Source: Candidatus Accumulibacter iunctus
Lineage (GTDB): Bacteria > Pseudomonadota > Gammaproteobacteria > Burkholderiales > Rhodocyclaceae
DNA: 20,087 bases
Direction: 5' to 3'
Assembly (NCBI GenBank): GCA_002345025.1
Contig: DDUX01000119.1
Span: 10,225-30,311 of the forward strand
Positions within the stretch are counted from its first letter, which is position 1. Each line of letters begins with the position of its first letter. A program made the position numbers and the translations under genes. This document shows positions 7,001 through 14,795 of this stretch, in pieces. The notes below the pieces were generated by a model, which saw only the letters and a list, made by a program, of their open reading frames with translations, was not told the DNA's origin and made no database searches.

Positions 7001-9176
7001 GGTGTTCCGGCCGGCAATGACCATCCGGCTCGACGCCGACTGGAAGCGCCAGTTCCGGCAGCCGGACTTCGCGCCACTGCAACAGCATTACGACGAGCAG
7101 GTGCTGCAGATCCACGTCATGGCCGAGTACGTGCAGCGTGGTCTGCAGGCGATGGCCGACGCGCTGCAGCTGACGCTCGACTACTTCCGTCTGCCGCGTG
7201 CCGACTTCATGCAGCGTTGGCTGCCGGAGCGCGAGCACGAGGTGGCGCGGCAGACGACGCCGCAGTCGTGGCGCGAGATCGTCGAGTCGCTGGCCAACCC
7301 GGTGCAGCAGGCGATCGTCGCCGACGACCGCGAGACCGGCAATGCGCTCGTTCTCGCCGGTCCCGGTTCGGGCAAGACGCGCGTCCTCGTCCACCGCATC
7401 GCCTATCTTCTGCGGGTGCGCCGCGAGAACCCGCGCGGCATTCTGGCGCTGGCCTACAACCGCCACGCCGCGGCGCAGATCCGCCAGCGTCTGGCGGATC
7501 TGGTCGGCGACGACGGGCGGGCGGTCAACGTCCTGACCTGTGACGCCCTGGCGATGCGGCTGGTTGGCGCCAGCTTCGCCGGCCGCGAGCGGCTGCTCGC
7601 CGACGGCGGTCTCGAGGCCGCGTTGCAGGCCGTGCGCGAGCAGGCGGTGGCGCTGCTGCGCGGCGACGAACTGCCCCCCGAGGACGCCGACGAACAGCGC
7701 GAGCGACTTCTGCGCGGCCTGCGCTGGATCCTGGTGGACGAATACCAGGACATCGGACCACAGCAGTACGCGCTGATCGGCGCCCTGGCGGGGCGCAACC
7801 AGGCAGCGGCGGATGCGCGCCTGAACCTTTTTGCGGTCGGTGACGACGATCAGAACATCTACGCCTTCAGCGGTGCCTCGGTCGAGTTCATCCGCCGCTT
7901 CGAAGCCGACTATTCGGCGCGCGCCGTGCATCTGCTCGACAACTACCGCTCGACGGCGCACCTGATCGACATCGCCAACCGGCTGATCGCGCCGGCGGCG
8001 CAGCGCATGAAGGCCGGGCAGCCGATCCGTATCGATCCGGCGCGCCGCCGGCTGCCGCCGGGCGGCGACTGGCAACGGATCGACGCCGTCGCGCAGGGTC
8101 GCGTCCAGATGCTGCCCGCCGGCGGCGATGCCCGCACGCAGGCGCTGGCGGTGGTCGGCGAACTGCAGCGCCTGGCCGGCCTGACGGCCTCCTGGGACTG
8201 GGCGCGTTGCGCGGTGATCGCGCGCGAGTGGCAGTGGCTGGAAGCGGTCCGCAGTTGCTGCGAGCTGCAGCGCGTACCGGTGCAGATGGCACGCGAGGAG
8301 GGCCTGCGCTTCTGGCGGCAGCGGGAAACGCAGCAATTGCTCGACTGGCTGCACGACGACGCCGGCGCCCTCGTCAGCGGGCGCGCGATCGCCGCCTGGA
8401 TCGCCCGGCAGGCGGCGGCAGCGGCTTGGGCGATGCTCGACGAAGCGGCTGCCGAATACCGTGGCGAAACCGGTGATGCCGAGCTGCCGCGGCAGCACTT
8501 CGTCGAATGGCTGGTCGACTGGGGCCGCGAGGCACGGCGTCGGCAGAGCGGTCTGCTGTTGCTCACCGCACACCGGGCGAAGGGCCTCGAGTTCGACCAT
8601 GTCGCGGTCCTCGACGGGGGCTGGGGGTCAGTTGGCAGGCAGGCAGGCGACCCGGACGCCGAGCGGCGCCTCTACTACGTGGCGATGACCCGCGCCCGGC
8701 AGACCCTGCTGCTGGCGCGGCTCGAGCGCCACACCGGCCTGCTCGACGAGCTGCCCGAGTCCACCGCGCTGCTGCGGCGCCCGCCGGTTGCGCTGCCGAC
8801 GCCGCCGGCCGAGCTGTCGTGGCAGTACCAGCAGCTCCACCCGGGCGAGGTGGACATCGGCCTTGCCGGTCGCCACACGGGGTGCCACCCGATCCAGCGG
8901 GCGATCGCCGCGCTGCAGCCGGGCGACCCGCTGCGACTGCAGCACGATGGCCGGCGCTGGCTGCTGCGCGACGCGCAGGGTCGGCTGGTCGGCCGACTCG
9001 CCGCCAGCTACGCGCCGCCAGCCGCGATGGTCTGCGTGGCGGCGCGCGCAGCGGCGATCCTCGTCCGCTTCCGCAGCGACGACCACTCGTCCGGGCACCA
9101 GCACCTGATCCGTTGCGAGCGCTGGGAAGTCGTCCTGCCGGAACTGGTCTTCGCCCCGGCGAGCCGGCAGGCATAG
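4014..9176 (+). CDS. DEDD exonuclease-RecQ-UvrD triple-fusion DNA helicase
   Basis: A 1720-residue protein with two complete SF helicase engines. Residues 18-150 look like an RNase H-fold exonuclease: D22 and E24 in IDLEVG, D79 in GHNLLAFD, D136 in NDPLLDA. N131 sits where DEDDh enzymes carry His, so nuclease activity is uncertain. A Cys/His cluster (C266, C271, C274, H277, H278, C281) may bind zinc. The RecQ-type SF2 core follows: Walker A K329 in PTGTGKS, DEAH at 427-430 with the aromatic-rich SKWGHDFRPDY loop, and the motif V/VI region around NAFGMGIDKPDV and QEAGRAGRDQ. The usual RecQ C-terminal zinc cysteines are not evident. A long helical linker leads to a UvrD/SF1 core: K1121 in GPGSGKTR, DEYQD at 1242-1246, DDDQNIY, TAHRAKGLEFDHV and YVAMTRAR. 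The tail is beta-rich and unassigned. The start is ATG at 4014; the ribosome binding site is weak. Role inferred: DNA repair or recombination, or defence against foreign DNA. Domain calls are secure; the cellular role is not. Confidence 0.93.
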   Translation: MSDTPASLTGVRPFRPRCLSIDLEVGLRTGRIRQLAAVRGDSGEQLRGSGGDLAAALARLDSLADGCRFVLGHNLLAFDRPHLAAAAPRLRLLELPVIDTLWLNPLAFPRHPYHHLVKHYQDGGLRRVQLNDPLLDAQLTLDLLHDQVVALQQRQREEADLLLAWHWLTTRDRRLAGVDSLFVMLRRRRCPHDAEAAQAIARVLHDRGCPQHASQVVDEAATSGWSLAYALAWLSVAGGNSVLPPWVRHQFPAAGRLIRQLRDQSCGQPACRWCSEHHDACRELRRWFGFPGFRAQPAAADGRPLQQGIVEAALRGEHLLAILPTGTGKSLCYQIPALSRFMKTGALTVVISPLVALMADQVAGLRSRGIDSAVAINGLLSLPERADALDRVRLGDVGIVIVSPEQLRNPMLRKVLAQREIGAWVLDEAHCLSKWGHDFRPDYRYVARFIREKAGDDAVPPVMCLTATAKPDVIADIVGHFAARVGIELRCFDGGASRSNLDFAVLPTTPAEKLAHIHELLAAELPRDDPGGAIVYCATRGNSEEVAAFLRQKGMAAAHFHARLPPESRKNVQESFLRGELRVIAATNAFGMGIDKPDVRLVVHADIPGSLENYLQEAGRAGRDQQAARCVLLYTTDDVERQFGMSARSRLSRREIQSILRALRQLDRRRRKDGEVIATAGEILAEDEEAAFERDAATDDTRVRTAVCWLEEAHLLTREENQVQVFPSSLRVASLDQARQWLTRAALQPAYQGQLLALVEALIGAAPDEGLSTDELMTVSGLGSEKLRAALHDLERLGIASNDTALTAYLQVAVDNPSAQRLASAAGLEQALIDLLREQAPDLVRGESSLLHLRRLSQRLQDDGHRQALPARLRQLLSSLAADGRGDEGGVGSLALRRLDAETVAIVLQRDWSALARTAELRRAAAAHLLDHLLACLPPAARGADVLAETTLGRLLAAVEGDLLLKSEVRDCARLLDRALLWLHEQEVIRLNKGLAVFRPAMTIRLDADWKRQFRQPDFAPLQQHYDEQVLQIHVMAEYVQRGLQAMADALQLTLDYFRLPRADFMQRWLPEREHEVARQTTPQSWREIVESLANPVQQAIVADDRETGNALVLAGPGSGKTRVLVHRIAYLLRVRRENPRGILALAYNRHAAAQIRQRLADLVGDDGRAVNVLTCDALAMRLVGASFAGRERLLADGGLEAALQAVREQAVALLRGDELPPEDADEQRERLLRGLRWILVDEYQDIGPQQYALIGALAGRNQAAADARLNLFAVGDDDQNIYAFSGASVEFIRRFEADYSARAVHLLDNYRSTAHLIDIANRLIAPAAQRMKAGQPIRIDPARRRLPPGGDWQRIDAVAQGRVQMLPAGGDARTQALAVVGELQRLAGLTASWDWARCAVIAREWQWLEAVRSCCELQRVPVQMAREEGLRFWRQRETQQLLDWLHDDAGALVSGRAIAAWIARQAAAAAWAMLDEAAAEYRGETGDAELPRQHFVEWLVDWGREARRRQSGLLLLTAHRAKGLEFDHVAVLDGGWGSVGRQAGDPDAERRLYYVAMTRARQTLLLARLERHTGLLDELPESTALLRRPPVALPTPPAELSWQYQQLHPGEVDIGLAGRHTGCHPIQRAIAALQPGDPLRLQHDGRRWLLRDAQGRLVGRLAASYAPPAAMVCVAARAAAILVRFRSDDHSSGHQHLIRCERWEVVLPELVFAPASRQA

Positions 9177-9268
9177 GTCGGGTACGTTTCACGAAAGAGA
9201 ATCCCTTTTCGCAATGCGGAAGAAGCAGGGCAAATCGCTGTTTCGCTTCGACAAAAAATATATCTTAT

Positions 9269-9282
9269 GTCTTATATAAGAC
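9269..9282. promoter_or_regulatory. Perfect 14-bp palindrome upstream of the aceA -35, candidate operator
   Basis: GTCTTATATAAGAC is its own reverse complement. It ends 2 bp before the proposed -35 hexamer, in an unusually AT-rich patch of an otherwise high-GC region. A partial extra half-site (TCTTAT) sits directly to its left. The position suits a dimeric regulator that senses acetate or fatty-acid metabolism, but no regulator gene is adjacent and I do not recognise the site as belonging to a specific family. Confidence 0.5.
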
Positions 9283-9284
9283 TG

Positions 9285-9313
9285 TTGCCGACGCGGAAAA
9301 AGATGTCTATACT
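9285..9313 (+). promoter_or_regulatory. Sigma70-type promoter of isocitrate lyase
   Basis: TTGCCG at 9285-9290 and TATACT at 9308-9313 are separated by exactly 17 bp, close to consensus. Transcription would start near 9320, leaving a leader of about 100 nt before the ATG at 9418. Confidence 0.65.
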
Positions 9314-9417
9314 TCTCGCCATTGGTCGCCCCGGATCGGTGTGCTGCAGTACCTCATCCGAACCGTGGGTGTCGCCATAGCCCCCTCTGCATTTGCCAAT
9401 TTTTCGTGAGGTCAATC

Positions 9418-10716
9418 ATGAGCACTAGAGAGCAACAGATCGCCGAACTTGAGAAGGACTGGGCCGAGAATCCCCGCTGGAAGGGAATCAAGCGTGGCTA
9501 CTCGGCGGCTGATGTCGTCCGCCTGCGCGGCTCGTTCCCGATCGAGTACACGGTCGCCCGACGCGGCGCTGAGAAGCTCTGGAAGCTGGTCAATAGCGAA
9601 CCCTACGTCAACTGCCTCGGCGCGCTGACCGGTGGTCAGGCGATGCAGCAGGTCAAGGCCGGAGTCAAGGCGATCTACCTCTCCGGCTGGCAGGTCGCTG
9701 CCGACAACAACTCCTACGCGGCGATGTATCCCGACCAGTCGCTGTATCCGGTCGATTCGGTACCGAAGGTCGTCGAGCGGATCAACAACTCGTTCCGCCG
9801 CGCCGACGAAATCCAGTTCTCGAAGAACGTGAACCCCGGCGACAAGGGCTACGTCGACTACTTCGCCCCGATCGTCGCTGACGCCGAGGCCGGTTTCGGC
9901 GGCGTGCTGAACGCCTTCGAGCTGATGAAGGCGATGATCCGTGCCGGTGCCGGCGGCGTGCACTGGGAAGACCAACTGGCCTCGGTCAAGAAGTGCGGCC
10001 ACATGGGCGGCAAGGTGCTGGTGCCGACGCAGGAAGCCGTGCAGAAGCTGATCGCCGCGCGTTTCGCCGCCGACGTCTGCGGTGTGCCGACGCTGGTGAT
10101 CGCACGTACCGACGCCGAGGCAGCCGACCTGCTGACTTCCGACTGCGACGACAACGACAAGCCCTTCGTCACCGGCGAGCGTACCTCGGAAGGCTTCTAC
10201 AAGACGCGGAAGGGTCTGCAGCAGGCGATCTCGCGTGCCGTCGCCTATGCCGAGTATGCCGACCTGGTGTGGTGCGAGACCGGCACGCCAGATCTCGAGT
10301 TCGCCCGCCAGTTCGCCGAGGCGGTGCGTGCCAAGCACCCGGGCAAGATGCTGGCCTACAACTGCTCGCCGTCGTTCAACTGGAAGAAGAACCTCGACGA
10401 CGCGACGATCGCCAAATTCCAGCGGGAACTCGGCGCCATGGGCTACAAGTACCAGTTCATCACCCTCGCCGGCATCCACAACATGTGGTACCACATGTTC
10501 GACCTGGCACAGGACTACGTCGCGCGCGGCATGACGGCCTACGTCGAGAAGGTGCAGGAACCCGAATTCGCCGCGCGTGACCGCGGCTACACCTTCGTCT
10601 CGCACCAGCAGGAAGTCGGCACCGGGTACTTCGACGAGGTGACGACGGTCATCCAGGGTGGCACTTCGTCGGTCACCGCGCTGACGGGTTCGACCGAGGA
10701 AGAGCAGTTCCACTGA
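9418..10716 (+). CDS. aceA: Isocitrate lyase
   Basis: AceA cleaves isocitrate to glyoxylate and succinate, the first step of the glyoxylate shunt, in the cytoplasm. The 432-residue length matches the short bacterial ICL class. The catalytic signature KKCGH lies at 191-195 with the active-site cysteine at C193, inside a conserved stretch reading HWEDQLASVKKCGHMGGK. Other family blocks are GGVLNAFELMKAMI, IARTDAEAADLL and AYNCSPSFNW. I chose ATG 9418 because GTGAGG lies about six bases upstream and the protein then starts MSTREQQI; the frame is open further upstream, but that part has no family similarity and would run through the promoter. It appears monocistronic, with its own promoter and a strong terminator. 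Malate synthase is not adjacent. The gene implies growth on acetate or fatty-acid-derived acetyl-CoA. Confidence 0.97.
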   Translation: MSTREQQIAELEKDWAENPRWKGIKRGYSAADVVRLRGSFPIEYTVARRGAEKLWKLVNSEPYVNCLGALTGGQAMQQVKAGVKAIYLSGWQVAADNNSYAAMYPDQSLYPVDSVPKVVERINNSFRRADEIQFSKNVNPGDKGYVDYFAPIVADAEAGFGGVLNAFELMKAMIRAGAGGVHWEDQLASVKKCGHMGGKVLVPTQEAVQKLIAARFAADVCGVPTLVIARTDAEAADLLTSDCDDNDKPFVTGERTSEGFYKTRKGLQQAISRAVAYAEYADLVWCETGTPDLEFARQFAEAVRAKHPGKMLAYNCSPSFNWKKNLDDATIAKFQRELGAMGYKYQFITLAGIHNMWYHMFDLAQDYVARGMTAYVEKVQEPEFAARDRGYTFVSHQQEVGTGYFDEVTTVIQGGTSSVTALTGSTEEEQFH

Positions 10717-11033
10717 GTCGCTGACGCGCGTGCGGCGGGGCCGGCAACACCGCCTCCGCCGCTGCCAGCGCAACGACCGAAGCCGCGCCCGGGCGCGGCT
10801 TTTTTTGTCCGCCGCGACCGCCGTCGCCAGCGCGGGTGGCGCCCGGGCGCGATGCGGCGCAGCAATCCCCGATTGTGGTGCCGATCAGACGGAATTGCCG
10901 TGGATCTCCTCGCTTGATGTCCCTGGTCTTGCGATGGAAGCGGCGGCAGAGCTAGGATCCGCCCGCTTCGCAGCCGGATCGCCGCTCGCCGGTAGTCATC
11001 CGCCCTTCATTCATCGCTGGTCGGGAGACTCGA
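10717..11033. other. 317-bp intergenic region between aceA and the TMEM165-family gene
   Basis: The left part holds the aceA terminator. The rest has no supported gene. A weak promoter-like pair, TTGCGA (10929-10934) and TAGGAT (10953-10958) with 18-bp spacing, could serve the downstream transporter gene. I looked for a manganese-sensing leader of the yybP-ykoY type, which often precedes this transporter family, and could not support one. Confidence 0.4.
10781..10806 (+). terminator. Intrinsic terminator after aceA
   Basis: AGCCGCGCCC is followed immediately by its exact reverse complement GGGCGCGGCT, then an unbroken T run (seven T including the last stem base). It lies 64 bp after the aceA stop codon. 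The very stable stem with a T tract is the classic Rho-independent form. Confidence 0.9.
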
Positions 11034-11681
11034 TTGGATAACGCAGCAGGCTTCCTGCCCCACCTCGCATCGCTCCTGGGCGTCGGCAGTGCCGTCGAGT
11101 TTTCCGCCGCCGCAGCGACCAGCTTTGCGCTCATCGCCGCCGCCGAGATCGGTGACAAGAGCCAACTGGTCTGCATGACCCTGGCGTCGCGGCATCGGCC
11201 GCTGCCGGTGATGCTCGGTGCGCTGGCGGCCTTCGCACTGCTCAACACGCTGGCTGTCGTCTTTGGCGTCGCCATCGCCAGTTGGCTGCCGGAATGGCTG
11301 GTGAGCGCCATCGTCGCCCTGCTGTTTTTCGCCTTCGGCGTGCACGCGCTGCGCGCCAAGGCAGACGACGAGGACGAGGAAGTCGAGGAGAAAAGCGGTC
11401 ACGGCATCTTCTTCACCACCTTCGTGCTGCTGACGGTGGCCGAGTTCGGCGACAAGACCCAACTCGCCGTCGTCGCCATGAGCAGCACGCACGTCCCGGC
11501 CGGCGTCTGGCTGGGAGCGACGCTCGCGCTGGCGATGACTTCCGCACTCGGCATCCTTGCCGGCCGAACGATCCTGCAGAGGATTCCGCTGCAACTGCTG
11601 CACCGCATCAGTGGCGCCTTCTTCGTCGCCTTGGCGGTATTCGCCGCCTATCAGGCGTATTCGGCCTTCACCTCCGGCTAG
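11034..11681 (+). CDS. TMEM165/GDT1 family (UPF0016) membrane transporter, probable Mn2+/Ca2+ exporter
   Basis: A 215-residue inner-membrane protein with the two hallmark E-x-G-D-(K/R)-(S/T) motifs of the family: E38-I-G-D-K-S and E137-F-G-D-K-T, each within a hydrophobic helix, as expected for two inverted repeat halves. About six membrane segments are visible. An acidic cytoplasmic loop (DDEDEEVEEK, 111-120) joins the halves and could interact with divalent cations. Family members move Mn2+ or Ca2+ in exchange for protons; the substrate here is inferred. The start is TTG at 11034, supported by GGGAG six bases upstream; the first in-frame ATG would remove the first motif helix. The gene ends 20 bp before the convergent aapP. 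Confidence 0.9.
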   Translation: MDNAAGFLPHLASLLGVGSAVEFSAAAATSFALIAAAEIGDKSQLVCMTLASRHRPLPVMLGALAAFALLNTLAVVFGVAIASWLPEWLVSAIVALLFFAFGVHALRAKADDEDEEVEEKSGHGIFFTTFVLLTVAEFGDKTQLAVVAMSSTHVPAGVWLGATLALAMTSALGILAGRTILQRIPLQLLHRISGAFFVALAVFAAYQAYSAFTSG

Positions 11682-11701
11682 TCGTTGGCGCGCGGCGGCG
11701 C

Positions 11702-12472
<771 letters not shown>

Positions 12473-12480
12473 GGGCAGCC

Positions 12481-13575
12481 TCAGGTTCGGTGGTCGCGGG
12501 CGAGGTGCTTTTCGAGCCATTGGCTGTAATGACTCATGGCGTAGCAGAAAAGCCAGTAGACGGCCATCGCGAAGAGATAGCCTTCGACGAAATAATGCCG
12601 CCAGTCGAGATCGCTGATCACCGCCTGGCGAACGGCGTAGAGGAAGTCGAAGATCGAGACGATGATCACCAGCGAGGTGTCCTTGAAGTTGTCGATGAAG
12701 CTGTTGACCTGCGCCGGGATCGTGATCCGGAGCGCCTGCGGCAGGATCACCAGCAACTGCGTCTGCCAGTAGCCGAGACCGAGCGCGGCGGCGGCCTCGT
12801 GCTGCCCGCGCGGCAGCGCCTGCAGGCCGGCGCGCACGACCTCGGCGATGTAGGCGGCGTTGAAGAGGATGATCGCCACCTGTGCGCGCAGCAGCTTGTC
12901 GAAGCTGATGCCTTCAGGCAGGAACAGGGCGAACATGATCGAGGCCATGAACAGGACGGTGATCAGCGGCACGCCGCGGACGAGCTCGATGTAGCTGATC
13001 GAGACGGCGCGGATGATCGGCAGGGACGAACGGCGGCCGAGCGCGAGCAGGACGCCGAGCGGGAAGGCGAGCAGCGTGCCGAAGACGGCCAGCATCAGGG
13101 TGATCGGCAGACCGCCCCAGAGCGCCGTCGGCACCGGTGTCAGCCCGCCACCGCCGGCCATCAGCCAGGCGCAGAGGAGGCTGCCGCCCAGCCACAGGAC
13201 GAGCAGCCGGCGCAGGTGCCAGAAGCGGCGCATCGCCGTCAGCACGAGCATGCCGCAGAAGATCAGCACCGCCGCCGCCGGGCGCCATTGTTCGGCCTGC
13301 GGATAGATGCCGAACAGCATCTGCCGCCACTTGTCGGCGACCACCGCCCAGCAGGCACCCTGGCCGAGCAGCGCGTTGCAGGTGGCGACGCTCGCGTTGC
13401 CCCAGACCGCATTGAGCACCGCCCAGGTGAGCAGCCGGTCGCCGAGCCAGACGAGCAGGCCGAGCAGCAGCAGCGTCGTGACGCCGTTTGCGACCGAGGA
13501 GAAGAGGTTGGCGCGCAGCCACTCGCCACCGCGTTGCAGCAGCGGTCGGTGGGCGAGCGCCGGTTGGCGGTTCAT
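12481..13575 (-). CDS. aapM: General L-amino-acid ABC transporter, permease subunit AapM
   Basis: A 364-residue inner-membrane permease. It is longer than ordinary HisM-type permeases because of an extra N-terminal membrane region, typical of AapM. That region holds the characteristic block with CWAVVADKWRQMLFG near residues 75-90. The C-terminal half has the binding-protein-dependent permease fold, with an EAA loop (EAAAALGLGYWQTQ) that contacts the ATPase. The start ATG at 13575 follows the aapQ stop (TGA 13579-13577) by a single base, indicating translational coupling. An in-frame start 24 bp upstream would overlap aapQ and has no better ribosome site. Confidence 0.93.
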   Translation of the reverse strand: MNRQPALAHRPLLQRGGEWLRANLFSSVANGVTTLLLLGLLVWLGDRLLTWAVLNAVWGNASVATCNALLGQGACWAVVADKWRQMLFGIYPQAEQWRPAAAVLIFCGMLVLTAMRRFWHLRRLLVLWLGGSLLCAWLMAGGGGLTPVPTALWGGLPITLMLAVFGTLLAFPLGVLLALGRRSSLPIIRAVSISYIELVRGVPLITVLFMASIMFALFLPEGISFDKLLRAQVAIILFNAAYIAEVVRAGLQALPRGQHEAAAALGLGYWQTQLLVILPQALRITIPAQVNSFIDNFKDTSLVIIVSIFDFLYAVRQAVISDLDWRHYFVEGYLFAMAVYWLFCYAMSHYSQWLEKHLARDHRT

Positions 13576-13576
13576 C

Positions 13577-14716
13577 TCAGCGCTCGACCAGCCGGACACG
13601 ATGGTTGTACCAGTTCATCAGCCCCGAGATCGCCAGCGAGAGCGCCAGATAGACGGCCATCATCAGGCCGATCGCCTCGATCGCCTGGCCGGTCTGGTTG
13701 AGCGTCGTGTTGGAGACGCTGACCAGGTCGGGATAGCCGATTGCCACCGCCAGCGAGGAGTTCTTGCTCAGGTTGAGGTACTGGCTGGTCAGCGGCGGGA
13801 TCATCACCCGCAGCGTCTGCGGCAGGATCACGAGGCGCAGACGCTGGCCGTAGCTCAGGCCGAGTGCCTCGGCGGCGTCGATCTGGCCGCGATCGACGGC
13901 GAGGATGCCGCCGCGAACGATTTCGGCGATGAACGCAGCGGTGTAGATCGAGAGGCCGCAGAGCAGCGCGATGAACTCCGGCAGGACGATCTTGCCACCC
14001 TCGAAGTCGAAGCCCGAGAGAACGGGCTGCGAGAACTCGAGCGGCGCGCCGAAGGCGCCCCAGGCGGCGAGCGGCAGCAGCAGGCAGACGCCGATTGCCG
14101 GCCACAGGACGGGCGGTGCGCGGCCGCAACGGTCGCGCACGGTGCGCGCACGGCGTGCCCAGAGCAAGCTCAGCACGAGTGCCAGCAGCAGCCCGAGCAG
14201 CGCTGCCGACCAGCCGGGATGGGCGACCGGCCAGGGCATGGCGCAACCCCGCTGGCTGAGGTACGCGGGGCCGATGCGCAGGGCGTCGGCGACCGGTGGC
14301 AGCAGCTCGGTCAGGACGCCGTACCAGAGCAGGAGCTGCAGGATCAGCGGCACGTTGCGCACCGCCTCGACGTATGCCGCGGCGAGTTTGCGCAGCAGCC
14401 AGTTCGGCGACAGCCGTGCGATGCCGATCGCCAGGCCGAGGACGCTGGCGGCAACGATCGCCAGCAGCGAGACGAAGAGCGTGTTGAGGAGGCCGACGGC
14501 AAAGGCACGCCCGTAGGAATGCGTCGGCTGGTAGTCGATCAGCTTCTCCGAGATGTCGAAGCCCGCTTCCTGGGCGAGATAGGAGAAACCGATCGTGATC
14601 GCCCGGCTCTCGAGGTTGTGCACCAGGTTGAGCACCGCGTAGGTGCCGAGGGTGCCGATCAGCACCAGCAGGGCGATCTGGTAAAGGAGGTTGCGGAAGT
14701 GCTCCGAGGACCACAT
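13577..14716 (-). CDS. aapQ: General L-amino-acid ABC transporter, permease subunit AapQ
   Basis: A 379-residue inner-membrane permease pairing with AapM. AapQ landmarks include LAQEAGFDISEKLIDY near the N-terminus and YGRAFAVGLLNTLFVS at the start of the permease domain. The EAA loop reads DAAEALGLSYGQRLRL, followed by NLSKNSSLAVAIGYPDL. A long hydrophobic insertion between the permease halves is normal for this subunit. The start is uncertain: ATG 14716 begins directly with a membrane-proximal sequence but lacks a clear ribosome site; GTG at 14743 or 14755 is possible and would add 9 or 13 residues. It lies 79 bp after aapJ, with a GC-rich palindrome in between. Confidence 0.92.
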   Translation of the reverse strand: MWSSEHFRNLLYQIALLVLIGTLGTYAVLNLVHNLESRAITIGFSYLAQEAGFDISEKLIDYQPTHSYGRAFAVGLLNTLFVSLLAIVAASVLGLAIGIARLSPNWLLRKLAAAYVEAVRNVPLILQLLLWYGVLTELLPPVADALRIGPAYLSQRGCAMPWPVAHPGWSAALLGLLLALVLSLLWARRARTVRDRCGRAPPVLWPAIGVCLLLPLAAWGAFGAPLEFSQPVLSGFDFEGGKIVLPEFIALLCGLSIYTAAFIAEIVRGGILAVDRGQIDAAEALGLSYGQRLRLVILPQTLRVMIPPLTSQYLNLSKNSSLAVAIGYPDLVSVSNTTLNQTGQAIEAIGLMMAVYLALSLAISGLMNWYNHRVRLVER

Positions 14717-14775
14717 GGCTGTCGGCAGCGAGGCGCCGGGCACCTGCCGCCCCACGCCGCCGCCAGGGCGGGGTG

Positions 14776-14789
14776 GGGCGCCGGCGCCC
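14776..14789 (-). promoter_or_regulatory. GC palindrome between aapJ and aapQ, possible attenuating or mRNA-stabilising stem
   Basis: GGGCGCCGGCGCCC is self-complementary and begins 6 bp after the aapJ stop codon. No T-run follows, so it is not a full intrinsic terminator. Stems in this position are known in ABC operons to keep binding-protein mRNA more abundant than permease mRNA; here that role is inferred. Confidence 0.45.
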
Positions 14790-14795
14790 GAGCGA

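Noticed and set aside
6198..8600. 800-codon minus-strand open frame opposite the helicase fusion
   Set aside because: It has antisense shadow composition rich in Arg, Gln and Gly, and the opposite strand carries intact UvrD motifs.
10807..11033. Manganese riboswitch (yybP-ykoY type) ahead of the TMEM165-family gene
   Set aside because: Expected from the family context, but I could not find the conserved core and paired stems.
12481..13701. Plus-strand open frame across aapM and aapP ends rich in Glu, Asp, Arg and Gln
   Set aside because: It is the antisense shadow of two permease/ATPase genes with clear family motifs.
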